Part shown: piece by piece, positions 1-8,624 of the stretch
Position numbering within the stretch: the first letter of the stretch is position 1
How the letters are laid out: every line of letters begins with the position of its first letter
NCBI GenBank assembly: GCA_041554195.1
Contig: JBFFMJ010000005.1
Location: 152,596-216,595, forward strand
Origin: JAPHSX01 sp041554195
Lineage (GTDB): Bacteria; Pseudomonadota; Gammaproteobacteria; Thiohalomonadales; Thiohalomonadaceae
Length of the DNA stretch: 64,000 nt
Direction of reading: 5' to 3'
Notes under the pieces: model-generated
What the model was told of the DNA's origin: nothing
Database searches by the model: none
Seen by the model: only the letters and a program-made list of their open reading frames with translations
Position numbers and translations under genes: made by a program

Positions 1-1
1 T

Positions 2-187
2 GCTGAGGCAGAGCGACTGGCCGACAAGTTCTATCAGGCCGGGGCCATTTGCGATATTCGCGACAGCCGCCTCACCTCAAAGAATCCTGGCGCAGAGGTC
101 GGTGGTCAGAGTTCACTGGTGCGCATGCTGCGACATGTTACCGGCGGTCGCCGTGTTAACAGCACTTCCAAGCAGAAGCGGGCCTGA
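2..187 (+). CDS. C-terminal fragment of an unidentified protein
   Basis: The only open frame running in from the left edge and ending at TGA 185-187 gives about 61 residues ending in a basic tail (STSKQKRA). A terminator-like hairpin follows within ten bases, which supports a real gene end. I do not recognise the family: the visible part is polar, with no membrane segment or clear motif. The start lies outside the window. Confidence 0.55.
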   Translation, partial: AEAERLADKFYQAGAICDIRDSRLTSKNPGAEVGGQSSLVRMLRHVTGGRRVNSTSKQKRA

Positions 188-196
188 TTTGCCCCC

Positions 197-230
197 GCGG
201 CGGATTCTTCCCCCTGCCGCGTTTTCTTTT
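197..230 (+). terminator. Rho-independent terminator after the partial gene
   Basis: A GCGGC/GCCGC stem (197-201 with 216-220) is followed by a T-rich stretch. It lies between the end of the partial plus-strand gene and the convergent purT. Confidence 0.5.
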
Positions 231-253
231 CCCCTCTTTTTCTCCCTTTTTCT

Positions 254-1453
254 TTACTGTTTTACCGGTTTAACCATGGCGGCTGAGCGTTTGGCCCTGT
301 CGCGACACTCCTCAATATCCTCCCCGTAGGCCAGTGCCACCCCCATGCGACGTCGCGTGAAGGACTCGGGCTTGCCGAACAGGCGCAGCTCGGTGTCGGG
401 CACCCGCATCGCCTCATCCACCCCCTCAAAGGCGATCCCGCTCTCCTCCATGCCACCATAGATCACGGCGCTGGCCCCGGCGTTACGCAGGGTGGTGGAG
501 ACCGGCAGGCCGAGGATGGCGCGGGCGTGCAGCGCAAATTCGTTCTGCCACTGGGTCGCCATGGTCACCATACCGGTGTCGTGGGGGCGCGGTGAGACCT
601 CGCTGAACCACACCTCGTCGCCCCTGATGAACAGCTCTACCCCGAACAGGCCGCGCCCGCCAAGGCTGGAGGTGACCTTCTCGGCGATCTGCCGTGAGCG
701 CTCCAGCGCCAGCGCGGACATCGGCTGTGGCTGCCAGCTCTCCACATAGTCGCCCTTTTCCTGGAGGTGACCGATGGGGTCGCAGAAGTGGGTGGTTACG
801 TCGCCGTGCTCATCCAGCGCACGTACCGTGAGCAGGGTGATTTCGTAGTCGAATTCCACCATCTGCTCGACGATCACCCGCCCTTGATCGACACGGCTGC
901 CCGACTTGGCATGGCCCCAGGCGCTGTCGAGATCCTCCGGCCCGTTGAGGGTCGACTGCCCCTTGCCCGAGGAGGACATCACCGGCTTGATGATGCAGGG
1001 GTAGCCGATACCGGCGTTAATCGCCGCCTCGACCTCATCGCGCGATTCGGCAAAGGCGTATTGGGAGGTGGCGACCCCTAGCTCCTCGGCGGCGAGGCGA
1101 CGAATCCCCTCGCGATTCATCGTCAGCTGGGTGGCGCGGGCGGTGGGGATCACGGTGGCCAGGCCATCGGCCTCGATGCGTGCCAGCTCGTCGGTGGCGA
1201 TCGCCTCGATCTCCGGCACGATGAGGGCGGGGCGTTCCTGCTCGACTAGTGCCCGCAGTTGTTGGGCATCGGCCATATTGATCACGTGGTGACGGTGCGC
1301 CACCTGATGACCGGGGGCGTTGTCGTAGCGGTCGACGGCGATCACCTCCACCCCCAGGCGTTGCAGGGCGATGATCACCTCCTTGCCCAGTTCGCCGCTG
1401 CCGAGCAGCATGACGCGGGTGGCGGAGGGCGAGAGCGGGGTGCCGAGCTTCAT
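254..1453 (-). CDS. purT: Phosphoribosylglycinamide formyltransferase 2 (formate-dependent)
   Basis: PurT forms formyl-GAR from GAR, formate and ATP, the folate-independent route for the third step of purine synthesis in the cytosol. The protein is 399 residues (E. coli PurT is about 392). It has an N-terminal nucleotide-binding fold (VMLLGSGELGKEV), a central ATP-grasp domain (KPVMSSSGKGQS and the metal-binding EVSPRPHDTGMVT segment) and a C-terminal cap. The start chosen is ATG 1453, preceded by an AAAGGAGA ribosome site at good spacing. The longer frame to 1516 has no such site. It is convergent with the preceding partial gene and divergent from the HD-GYP gene. Confidence 0.95.
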   Translation of the reverse strand: MKLGTPLSPSATRVMLLGSGELGKEVIIALQRLGVEVIAVDRYDNAPGHQVAHRHHVINMADAQQLRALVEQERPALIVPEIEAIATDELARIEADGLATVIPTARATQLTMNREGIRRLAAEELGVATSQYAFAESRDEVEAAINAGIGYPCIIKPVMSSSGKGQSTLNGPEDLDSAWGHAKSGSRVDQGRVIVEQMVEFDYEITLLTVRALDEHGDVTTHFCDPIGHLQEKGDYVESWQPQPMSALALERSRQIAEKVTSSLGGRGLFGVELFIRGDEVWFSEVSPRPHDTGMVTMATQWQNEFALHARAILGLPVSTTLRNAGASAVIYGGMEESGIAFEGVDEAMRVPDTELRLFGKPESFTRRRMGVALAYGEDIEECRDRAKRSAAMVKPVKQ

Positions 1454-1595
1454 GGTGGTGTCTCCTTTTAATAGCTGCGGGCATTGTACGAAGAGGGGTG
1501 GGGTGGATAAAAGCATTTTGTGAGAAGTGTGTGATCCTTTTGTGAGGATTGGTACCTATGCTTGAGTTGTGATCCAGCTATTGGGAGGCAAGGAG

Positions 1596-3467
1596 ATGTT
1601 GCTACGTTCACTTAATGCACAGTTGCGTGCAGCGATGCTGCTGCTGTTTGTGGCCTCGGCGGGCAGTGTTGGGTTTACCCTCTATGAGCTGGATCTGCGC
1701 AAACACGACTATGTGATCCTCAACCTCACCGGCCAGCTGCGTGCCATCGCACAGAACATGGTGGGGCATAGCCTTCGCTATAGTGAGAGGACGGATGGTC
1801 GTGCCTTTGCCGAGACCATCGCCGAGCAGGATGGGAGGTATGAGCGCATCGTTAGCTCCCTCTCCAACCGCCTGCTGGAACCTGAACTGACCGGGCGCAG
1901 TGACCCGTTGCGCTGCTCGTGGGATGAACAGTCTATCGCCCAGCTCAATCTTACGGCGCAAACCTGGCGTGAGTTTCGTCAGGGGATGGATGCGGAGCGG
2001 GCCTCCGGGGGGAGCCGTGCGATGGCGGAGTACATCCTTGAGAATGAGGCGCACTTGGTCACCGTATCGAAGAATCTCAGCAACGCCTTTCAGGTAATGA
2101 TGGAGGGTAAGATGGGGCTGATTGCCCTGTTTAATAAAATAGCCCTCGGTGCATTCCTGCTGATTATCGTGGCGCTGCTGAGCCTCTTTACCCTCACCTT
2201 CACACACCCGTTGCGTACCACCTTGGCGGGGATCAAGCGCATCACGCAGGGCGACTTTGGCTATCAACTCACCTCGTGGGGTGACAATGAGATAGGTCAG
2301 ATCGCTAGTGCCTTTAACGGTCTCTCCAGTCGTCTGCATGCCCTGTTTCGCCTGACCGATCAGATTAATCGGGCCGACTCGCTCGACCAGAGTCTGCACT
2401 TTGTGTTTGACGAGTTTCGCGCCCTGTTGCCACTGGAGTGGATCGGCATGTTGTCGCTGGATGCCTCGGCAGAGCAGTTTGTGCTGGAGCGCCAGTACAC
2501 AGCGGGTGATTCGGCGCTGGACGAAGGGGAGGGCTTTGCTGCACTTGGCTCGCTGCTGGCCCAGGCGCTTGATGGGGCCAAACCGTTGCACATCGATGAC
2601 CTGGAAAAGGTGGCGGCGGAAAACCCGCAGGCACCGTTTGCGGCCCGTCTCTGTCGTGAGGGCTACCGATCCGCGCTGTTCTACCCGCTGGGGGGAGAGG
2701 GGCAGTGGTCGGCGCTGCTCGCTTTTGCAGCGAAGGAATGTGGTGCCTACAACCGCGATCATCTGGAGTTGCTGGGTAACATCGCGGCTCAGGTGAGCCG
2801 TAGTTTCGAGAAGACGGTAGTCACCGAAAACCTGGTGATCTCTGCCATTACCGGTCTGGCCTCACTGGCGGAAAGTCGCGATCCGGAAACCGGCGATCAC
2901 CTGCTGCGTATGGCACGTTACTCGGCCATTGTCGCTGAGGAGTTGGGGCGTGACGGGCCGTATGCCGAGTTGATAAGCAGTGATACGGTGAGAGACATTC
3001 TGCGTTTTGCACCGATGCATGATATCGGCAAGGTGGGGATTGAGGATCGTATTCTGCTCAAGCCGGGAAGACTTGATGCGGATGAGCGCCGCGAGATGGA
3101 GCAACATCCGCAGATCGGGGCCGAGGTGTTGCGCCGCTGTGAGTTGCAGATGAACGCGGTGGGTCACACGGTCTTTCGTTACGGTATTGAGATCGCTGAA
3201 AGTCACCATGAAAAATACGATGGTAGCGGCTACCCACATGGTCTTAAAGGCGAGGCGATCCCACTCTCGGCACGCATTGTTGCCGCCGCTGATGTCTTTG
3301 ATGCCCTCACCTCCAAACGCCCCTACAAAGAGGCGTGGCCGGTGGAGCACGCCCTTGCTGTGATGCAGGAGGAGGCCGGTGCACACTTTGACCCGCTGGT
3401 GGTGGGTGCGCTGCACCAGTCCTTGCCACGCATCATGGCGGTGTACGATAAACACAAACATGTGTAA
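1596..3467 (+). CDS. Membrane HAMP-GAF-HD-GYP cyclic-di-GMP phosphodiesterase
   Basis: Predicted inner-membrane sensor that degrades cyclic di-GMP. In order: transmembrane helix (about 10-30), periplasmic region with a PilJ/NarX-like start (LNLTGQLRAIAQNM), second helix (about 185-210), HAMP segment, GAF-like domain (about 260-400) and HD-GYP domain (about 415-610). Catalytic signatures are intact: HDIGKVGI, the HHEKYDGSGYP motif and the DVFDALTSKRPYK segment. The chosen ATG has GGGAGG seven bases upstream; a GTG at 1569 is less likely. It is a single-gene unit, and the signal sensed cannot be read from the sequence. Confidence 0.9.
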   Translation: MLLRSLNAQLRAAMLLLFVASAGSVGFTLYELDLRKHDYVILNLTGQLRAIAQNMVGHSLRYSERTDGRAFAETIAEQDGRYERIVSSLSNRLLEPELTGRSDPLRCSWDEQSIAQLNLTAQTWREFRQGMDAERASGGSRAMAEYILENEAHLVTVSKNLSNAFQVMMEGKMGLIALFNKIALGAFLLIIVALLSLFTLTFTHPLRTTLAGIKRITQGDFGYQLTSWGDNEIGQIASAFNGLSSRLHALFRLTDQINRADSLDQSLHFVFDEFRALLPLEWIGMLSLDASAEQFVLERQYTAGDSALDEGEGFAALGSLLAQALDGAKPLHIDDLEKVAAENPQAPFAARLCREGYRSALFYPLGGEGQWSALLAFAAKECGAYNRDHLELLGNIAAQVSRSFEKTVVTENLVISAITGLASLAESRDPETGDHLLRMARYSAIVAEELGRDGPYAELISSDTVRDILRFAPMHDIGKVGIEDRILLKPGRLDADERREMEQHPQIGAEVLRRCELQMNAVGHTVFRYGIEIAESHHEKYDGSGYPHGLKGEAIPLSARIVAAADVFDALTSKRPYKEAWPVEHALAVMQEEAGAHFDPLVVGALHQSLPRIMAVYDKHKHV

Positions 3468-3621
3468 CGCCTTTGTGCCAACCCCGGGGTAGGCGTGAAT
3501 ACCACAAAAAACAAGGGAGTTAGGGCGACACCACGACGCCGCGCCATTTCCTATGAGTATGCTTAGCGCGGCGTAACCGATCTTGATGGTGTTCTACGGC
3601 TAGAATTCCCTCTTGTTGCCT

Positions 3622-3643
3622 CGCCCCGTGCGGGGTTCTTTTT
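3622..3643 (+). terminator. Candidate terminator downstream of the HD-GYP gene
   Basis: A short GC stem (3624-3628 with 3631-3635) is followed by TTCTTTTT. It lies about 155 bases after the stop codon, so it may close a longer 3' UTR. The rest of 3468-3703 shows nothing else I can support. Confidence 0.45.
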
Positions 3644-3703
3644 ACTGCCGTTTACCTGCATTCACACCCGTTATAAAGTGATCGAAACAATGGAGGATTC
3701 AGC

Positions 3704-4519
3704 ATGAGCATTTTGCGTTACAGTTTTGTTCTGGCCTTTTTGACCCTGCTACCAGGGCTGGTCGCCGCCGAGGCGATGGTGCTGGTGCAGGGCTATTTAG
3801 GTGAAGATGACCCATGGCGCCGCAGCGGTGTGGCATCGGCCATCGTGCGCGCAGGCTGGCAGGATGGCGGTCATCTGATAGATGGTCCCGAGGGGGTTCG
3901 ACGTTACGGCCCAGCGAGTAAGGCCGCTAAAAGTTTCTATACAGTGGCTCTACCCACCGAGGCCCCGCTGCTGGTGCAGGCTCGCTACCTGGAACGCTAC
4001 ATGGCCTATCTGCAGGTGCGCCATGAGGGCGAGTCGCTCACTCTGGTCGGCCACTCCGCCGGTGGCGTCGTAGCCCGACTCTTCATGGTACAGCACCCCA
4101 AGGTGCGTATTAGTGCCCTCATTACCATCGCCTCGCCACACCTGGGAACCGGCACCGCCGAGGCGGGCTTGATGGCAGGCCAGAGCCCGCTCGGTTGGGT
4201 GGCCCCGCTTCTGGGGGCACAGAGTATCAACCGATCTCAGGGGCTTTATCATGACCTCTCCCGCGAGAACCCTGGAAACCTCCTTTTCTGGCTTAACCGC
4301 CAGCCCCACCCCAAGTCACGTTATATGGCGGTGGTGCATAAGGATGGCGGCTTCTTGGGCGTGGGTGAGTTGATCGTGCCGGAGTGGAGTCAGAATATGA
4401 ATAATGTCGCCGCCCTGCGCGGCACGGTGGTCACCGTACCGGTCTCGGGCGAGCACCAGCTCAACCCTGCCGATGGGATGTTGCTGATGGACTTGCTGCA
4501 TCGCCTGCAAACTTCCTGA
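3704..4519 (+). CDS. Secreted alpha/beta hydrolase, lipase/PGAP1-like
   Basis: A 271-residue protein with a clear signal peptide (about 1-22, ending VAAEA), so periplasmic or secreted. The nucleophile elbow GHSAGG puts the catalytic serine at residue 118. It is followed by a LITIASPHLGTGTAE segment typical of esterase/lipase families that act on acyl esters (PGAP1-like, triacylglycerol lipase-like). A late histidine in VSGEHQLNP (about 250) is a plausible third catalytic residue. The natural substrate is unknown. A GGAGG ribosome site precedes ATG 3704. It has no operon partner. Confidence 0.75.
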   Translation: MSILRYSFVLAFLTLLPGLVAAEAMVLVQGYLGEDDPWRRSGVASAIVRAGWQDGGHLIDGPEGVRRYGPASKAAKSFYTVALPTEAPLLVQARYLERYMAYLQVRHEGESLTLVGHSAGGVVARLFMVQHPKVRISALITIASPHLGTGTAEAGLMAGQSPLGWVAPLLGAQSINRSQGLYHDLSRENPGNLLFWLNRQPHPKSRYMAVVHKDGGFLGVGELIVPEWSQNMNNVAALRGTVVTVPVSGEHQLNPADGMLLMDLLHRLQTS

Positions 4520-4702
4520 GGGCAGGTCAGATGAAAAAGGTTACTCTCAAGCGGCCTGAAATATACCCTCTCTGAATCTCGGCCAGGCTGATGCTCTGGT
4601 TGTGTTATCAAAGCCGGTTGCCGCGGCGGTTGGTTTTTCATTATTCCACACCCATATCGGGAGTGGATTTCTACCGTCCGGAGCCAATCCAGATAAACCC
4701 TA

Positions 4703-4731
4703 TTGATCCTGCGGGTGGGTCGGCGTAATAT
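4703..4731 (+). promoter_or_regulatory. Sigma70-type promoter of the peroxiredoxin gene
   Basis: TTGATC (4703-4708) and TAATAT (4726-4731) are separated by exactly 17 bases and lie about 50 bases upstream of the GTG start. The match is good and no competing gene overlaps it. Confidence 0.6.
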
Positions 4732-4782
4732 ATCCTGACTTTATTCGTAGGTTGTTTGTTTACTTAATCAAGGAGATTCACC

Positions 4783-5388
4783 GTGGGCGTACTAGTTGGC
4801 CGCGAGGCACCCGATTTTACCGCTAATGCTGTACTGGGCAATGGCGAGATTGTTCCTAACTTCAACCTGAAAGAAAGCATCAAAGGCAAGTATGCCGTGC
4901 TCTTCTTCTACCCGCTGGACTTTACCTTCGTCTGTCCTTCCGAGCTGATCGCCTTCGATCACCGCCTGGAGGAGTTCCAGAAGCGTAACGTTGAGGTGAT
5001 TGGTGTCTCTATCGACTCCCACTACACCCACAACGCATGGCGCAACACCGCCATCAACGACGGTGGTATCGGCCAGGTCAAGTACCCGCTGGTGGCCGAT
5101 ATTAACCACGGTATCTGCCAGGCCTACGATGTTGAGCATCCGGCTGCCGGCGTTGCCTTCCGTGCCTCTTTCCTTATTGACACCGCCGGCAACGTCCGCC
5201 ATCAGGTGGTTAACGACCTGCCGCTGGGCCGTAACATCGACGAGATGCTGCGCATGATCGATGCCCTGCAGTTCACCGAAGAGCACGGCGAAGTGTGTCC
5301 TGCCGGCTGGAACAAGGGTGATACCGGTATGAAGGCGACCCCTGATGGTGTGGCGGCGTACCTGGCGGATAACGCCGACAAGTTGTAA
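4783..5388 (+). CDS. Typical 2-Cys peroxiredoxin (AhpC/Prx1 type)
   Basis: Cytosolic thiol peroxidase reducing H2O2 and organic peroxides. Peroxidatic Cys51 lies in DFTFVCPSEL and resolving Cys172 in GEVCPAGW. The length (201) is normal for the family. GGIG is present, but the C-terminal YF motif of peroxide-sensitive eukaryotic forms is not, so it is probably a robust bacterial type. It starts at GTG 4783 after an AAGGAG site at 4770-4775, with a well-formed promoter upstream and a strong terminator downstream, so it is monocistronic. No ahpF-like reductase is adjacent, so a thioredoxin-type reductant is likely (inference). Confidence 0.93.
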   Translation: MGVLVGREAPDFTANAVLGNGEIVPNFNLKESIKGKYAVLFFYPLDFTFVCPSELIAFDHRLEEFQKRNVEVIGVSIDSHYTHNAWRNTAINDGGIGQVKYPLVADINHGICQAYDVEHPAAGVAFRASFLIDTAGNVRHQVVNDLPLGRNIDEMLRMIDALQFTEEHGEVCPAGWNKGDTGMKATPDGVAAYLADNADKL

Positions 5389-5407
5389 GTCTCGACTTAC
5401 CGCAAAC

Positions 5408-5446
5408 AAAAAAGGCCGGACACTTCAGGGTGTCCGGCCTTTTTTT
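5408..5446 (+). terminator. Strong bidirectional terminator after the peroxiredoxin gene
   Basis: An 11-bp perfect stem (5413-5423 with 5430-5440) is flanked by an A-run on the left and a T-run on the right, directly after the stop codon. Confidence 0.9.
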
Positions 5447-5617
5447 GTCTGTCGCTTTGCAGCGAAGATTTGGTAGGTAACTATATTCTTAATAACTAAT
5501 CATTTTACTCTGACTTGCAAGGTGGCACGCCTCAGGATAGATTGAACTGCGTCACTAATTACAACAAATCAACAGCGGCTGATGGCCTGTAATGATTCTA
5601 CCGGGGGGGAATGAATC

Positions 5618-5734
5618 ATGTTAGAAAAGAGTAAGGAGTGCGCTAGCTCTATTAACTGTCGTTTTCGTTTTGCAATGCGTCTTACGGTTGTCTTGACCTT
5701 AATCGGTATTAGTCTTGCCTGGTATCTCCATTAA
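5618..5734 (+). CDS. Possible 38-aa single-helix membrane protein
   Basis: ATG 5618 follows a G-rich ribosome site seven bases upstream (GGGGGGA). It opens a short frame with a polar N-terminus holding two cysteines (KECASSINC) and one hydrophobic helix (about 20-37). I know no family for it. It fills an otherwise empty 450-base gap between two terminated genes. Being short, it could be chance. Confidence 0.35.
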   Translation: MLEKSKECASSINCRFRFAMRLTVVLTLIGISLAWYLH

Positions 5735-5841
5735 GCGTTTCATCTCGCATTAAATCTCGATAGAATGAAAGTATCTTTTCTGCTGTCTGAAAACGTACTC
5801 ATGGTGCGGCTAATTCAGACGCTTACTGGAGGACTTCCCCC

Positions 5842-6081
5842 ATGATTGGCGAACATCACGACCTGCTACACGAACTCCCCGAATACAAGGACAAGATCCA
5901 CGAAATGAAGGTGAGCAACGCCCACTTCGCCAAGCTGTTTGATCAGTATCATGAGGTGGATCACGAGGTGCGCCGCATCGAGCAGGGCATCGAAACCCCC
6001 GCTGATGAGTACACCGAAGAGGTGAAGAAAAAGCGTCTGGCGCTGAAAGATGAGCTGTTTCAGATGCTCCAGGCGGCCTGA
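5842..6081 (+). CDS. YdcH-family small helical protein (DUF465)
   Basis: A 79-residue, charged, all-helical protein. It has the family pattern: HHDLLHELPEY start, HFAKLFDQYHEVDHEV centre, and a lysine-rich helix (VKKKRLALKDEL). The function of the family is not established. GGAGG precedes the ATG and a strong terminator follows, so it is a single-gene transcript. Length and motif spacing match the family. Confidence 0.85.
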   Translation: MIGEHHDLLHELPEYKDKIHEMKVSNAHFAKLFDQYHEVDHEVRRIEQGIETPADEYTEEVKKKRLALKDELFQMLQAA

Positions 6082-6104
6082 TTTAGCCTGTCTGCCGTAA
6101 AAAA

Positions 6105-6135
6105 GGGGGATGCCGTGAAGGCATCCCCCTTTTTT
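6105..6135 (+). terminator. Bidirectional terminator between ydcH-like gene and mutH
   Basis: A ten-base perfect stem (6105-6114 with 6120-6129) has a GTGAA loop, a T-run after it and an A-run before it. It can serve both convergent genes. Confidence 0.9.
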
Positions 6136-6150
6136 GTTGCCTGCGGATGG

Positions 6151-6834
6151 CTATGAGTGCAGCGTGTGGCGTTGCAGAATGGCGTGGGTAAAGGCGGGGC
6201 GCAGGTAGTAGCCGCGCGGGTGGGTGGTGATCGCCTCACCATCGGCCCCGACACTGGTGCAGGTCACCCTGGAGTTGGCCGCCTTGGGGCGGATCTGTAA
6301 CACCGTGCCCACGCGTGCGGTGATCGACTCCAGCTCCCCCATGCGGATCATGTCGCCCAGTTCCTCCCAGTCGGTGCGTAACGCCTCCGCCTCATGCTCA
6401 CTGGGGCTCCACAGTAGAGGTGTGCCGATGCGCCGTTGAGCTAGCGGGATGGCGGGCTCCGCCTCCACCGGTAGCCACAGCACGCGCGACAGCTTGCGAC
6501 AGATCCAGCTCACCTCCCAGCTCGCCTCCATCCCCTCATTTAAGGGCACGGTGCAGACGTAGGTCGATTCGCGCGGTTTACCGTTGTGGTCGATGGGCAG
6601 GGTCTTCATCTCCACGCCGATGGCGCGAAAATCGGGTTCAGGCAGTGACTCGGCATCGGCCCCCAGCGCCAGTTCCAGCAGCTGCCCCACCCACCCTTTA
6701 TGGCGACGCAGATTCTCCGGTACCGCCACACCGCAGTCGAAGGCGATCTCCGCCAGGCTGCGCCCTGCCAGGGCGAGGGCACGCTGCATCAATTCCGCTT
6801 CGCTGCTGGGCGGGATAGGTTTGGAAAGGGGCAT
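6151..6834 (-). CDS. mutH: DNA mismatch repair endonuclease MutH
   Basis: Nicks the unmethylated strand at hemimethylated GATC sites after activation by MutL in methyl-directed mismatch repair. Its 227 residues match the family length (E. coli 229). The catalytic triad is intact: Asp68, Glu75 and Lys77 in PDFRAIGVEMKT, equivalent to D70/E77/K79 in E. coli. Its presence implies Dam-type GATC methylation in this organism (inference). No clear ribosome site precedes ATG 6834. The intergenic region 6835-7021 is shared with the divergent nitroreductase gene. Confidence 0.95.
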   Translation of the reverse strand: MPLSKPIPPSSEAELMQRALALAGRSLAEIAFDCGVAVPENLRRHKGWVGQLLELALGADAESLPEPDFRAIGVEMKTLPIDHNGKPRESTYVCTVPLNEGMEASWEVSWICRKLSRVLWLPVEAEPAIPLAQRRIGTPLLWSPSEHEAEALRTDWEELGDMIRMGELESITARVGTVLQIRPKAANSRVTCTSVGADGEAITTHPRGYYLRPAFTHAILQRHTLHS

Positions 6835-7021
6835 TGCTAATAGGCCACGTGGTTTCGCGTTGGGTGGTCTGAATAATAACAGGCAGCCTCAGTGGTTAGC
6901 CACCGAGCAGACAGGGGCGAGGGGCTGGGGCAAGCTTATGTCCTTGCTAGGCAACCCCTTGAAGCGTAGCGTTAAGGGCACAACAATAAACAGAGTAACT
7001 AACCCTAAGCGTGGAGATGAT

Positions 7022-7612
7022 ATGAAGCAGCCCCTTGACAGTAAGGCCATGGAACAACTCTTTAGTGAGGCGCGTAGCTATAACCGCTGGCAGGATGAGG
7101 GCGTGAGTGAGGTCTTATTGCATCAGCTCTATGAGCTGATGAAGTGGGGGCCAACGGCCGCCAACAGCTGCCCGGCACGCATCGTCTTTGTGAAGAGTGA
7201 TGAGGCGAAACAGCGACTCAAGCCCTGTCTTGCCGAAGGGAATGTGGAGAAATCGATGACTGCCCCGGTGGTGGCGATCATCGGCATGGACATGGAATTC
7301 TACGACAAGCTGCCAAAGCTCTTCCCCCATACCGATGCCCGCTCCTGGTTCGCTGGTAAGCCGGAGAAGATTCAGGAAAACGCGATGCGCAACAGCTCGC
7401 TGCAGGCCGCCTATCTGATGTTGGCGGCACGCAGCCTGGGACTGGACTGTGGGCCGATGTCCGGCTTTGACTACCCGGCGCTTGAGGCGGCGTTCTTCCC
7501 TGACGGCAAGGTGAAGGCCAACTTCATTTGTGCCCTGGGTTACGGCAGTGAAGAGAAGCTGCATGCCAGAGGCCCGCGTCTTGATTTTGATGAGGCTTGT
7601 CGTATCGACTAG
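7022..7612 (+). CDS. RutE/HadB-like nitroreductase-family oxidoreductase
   Basis: A flavin-dependent nitroreductase-fold enzyme of 196 residues, the same length as E. coli RutE (reduces malonic semialdehyde to 3-hydroxypropionate in uracil catabolism). It shares the blocks YELMKWGPTAANS-PARIVF, LFPHTDARSWF, RNSSLQAAYLM and GPMSGFD. No other rut genes are nearby, so pyrimidine degradation is not supported and the substrate is open. The start at ATG 7022 has GGAG at 7013-7016. Longer in-frame starts would run back over mutH and are rejected. Confidence 0.85.
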   Translation: MKQPLDSKAMEQLFSEARSYNRWQDEGVSEVLLHQLYELMKWGPTAANSCPARIVFVKSDEAKQRLKPCLAEGNVEKSMTAPVVAIIGMDMEFYDKLPKLFPHTDARSWFAGKPEKIQENAMRNSSLQAAYLMLAARSLGLDCGPMSGFDYPALEAAFFPDGKVKANFICALGYGSEEKLHARGPRLDFDEACRID

Positions 7613-7666
7613 GAGCTGTGTTAAGCTCAAACTGTTAATTATTTAGGGAAAATATTCGGGGGAATA

Positions 7667-8269
7667 ATGAAAAAACTAAGCGCCTTACTGCTGTTCATGT
7701 GGCTGCCCCTGGTGGCGCAGGCTGTTAACTATTATCCACCGCAGGAGACCTCGGGTCTGGAGGAACCTGCCAGGGTATTACGTGCCGGGGTAGAGGCCCT
7801 GACCGGTTACCTTGGAAACAATCAGGGCGTGCCCCCGGAGCAGCTGCGCGCCTTTCTGGAGCAGGAGATCGTCCCCTATTTTGACTTCAACCGCATGGCC
7901 TTCTGGGCCGCCGGTTCGGTGAACCGCCAGCTTAATCCCGAGCAGCGCCACAAGCTTACCGCCATGCTCAAAGAGCGCTTTTTGCAGGCGATGGCCGAGC
8001 AGTTGAGCGGTTACAAGCACAGTCGTATTCAATACCTGCGTCCGCGTGGCAATCCACGGCGTGGCAATGTGACCTTGGGAGTGCGGGTGTTTGGTGCGGA
8101 GAGCTATCCGGTTCAGATCGACTTCAAGCTTTATCGCGGCAAGAACGGATGGAAGGTTTACGATGTGGTGGCCAACGGCGTCAGTGCCGTAAACCACTAC
8201 CGTAACGAGTTCTCACAGCTGGTGGGGCGTTATGGGGTACAGGGCTTTCTCGCCGGCCTGGCGAGGTAA
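7667..8269 (+). CDS. MlaC/Ttg2D-family periplasmic phospholipid-binding protein
   Basis: A 200-residue protein with a signal peptide (about 1-19, ending AQA). It has the MlaC pattern of an N-terminal helical part (EQEIVPYFDFNRMAFWAAG) and a C-terminal beta part (VQIDFKLYRGKNGWKVYDVVANGVS...NEFSQLV). MlaC carries phospholipids between the outer-membrane MlaA complex and the inner-membrane MlaFEDB transporter. Here it stands alone with no mla transporter genes beside it, as in the solitary MlaC-like proteins of many gammaproteobacteria. Confidence 0.85.
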   Translation: MKKLSALLLFMWLPLVAQAVNYYPPQETSGLEEPARVLRAGVEALTGYLGNNQGVPPEQLRAFLEQEIVPYFDFNRMAFWAAGSVNRQLNPEQRHKLTAMLKERFLQAMAEQLSGYKHSRIQYLRPRGNPRRGNVTLGVRVFGAESYPVQIDFKLYRGKNGWKVYDVVANGVSAVNHYRNEFSQLVGRYGVQGFLAGLAR

Positions 8270-8277
8270 GTAAGCGC

Positions 8278-8391
8278 CTACCTGCCGTTGCAGCGGCTAC
8301 AGCCTTGCGTAATGCAGGTGCGCACCAGAAAGATACCTACTGCGGCAACCGACATCAGGCCGCTAATCGTCAACATGTCAAAGTAAAACAT
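8278..8391 (-). CDS. Possible 37-aa cysteine-bearing membrane protein
   Basis: On the minus strand ATG 8391 has GAGG about seven bases upstream. It opens a frame with one transmembrane helix (about 7-24) and a short basic, cysteine-rich cytoplasmic tail (RTCITQGCSRCNGR: three cysteines, CxxxxCxxC). I recognise no family; the tail could bind a metal. A CRP/FNR-type box lies about 120 bases upstream on the same strand. The gene overlaps nothing and points away from the MlaC-like gene's 3' end. Confidence 0.45.
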   Translation of the reverse strand: MFYFDMLTISGLMSVAAVGIFLVRTCITQGCSRCNGR

Positions 8392-8508
8392 TATCGTCAC
8401 CTCATCAGTTAGGGGGAGTGTCGTGATGACAGTACGCATTAGATAATAATTAAATGCTAATGCGCAATAGGGGTTTGCCCTACATGTGACGGGTGATTGT
8501 CATAGTTT

Positions 8509-8522
8509 GTGACCTGGATCAA
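8509..8522 (-). promoter_or_regulatory. CRP/FNR-family (FNR/Dnr-like) operator
   Basis: Read on the minus strand this is TTGAT-CCAG-GTCAC, close to the TTGAT-N4-ATCAA consensus of FNR/Anr/Dnr. A second box in this window (29949-29962) has the same TTGAT-N4-GTCA pattern. An activator bound here at -41.5 would put the start near 8474, upstream of the 37-aa gene. No strong -10 is visible there. Confidence 0.4.
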
Positions 8523-8624
8523 GGTTTGGGGGGGATTGGGGGCGGACCGTCCGCCATGAAGGGTATTTGAGGTGTCGCAATGACAGCAACCGCACTGGCC
8601 TGTCGCGTCAGCGACACAAACAAA

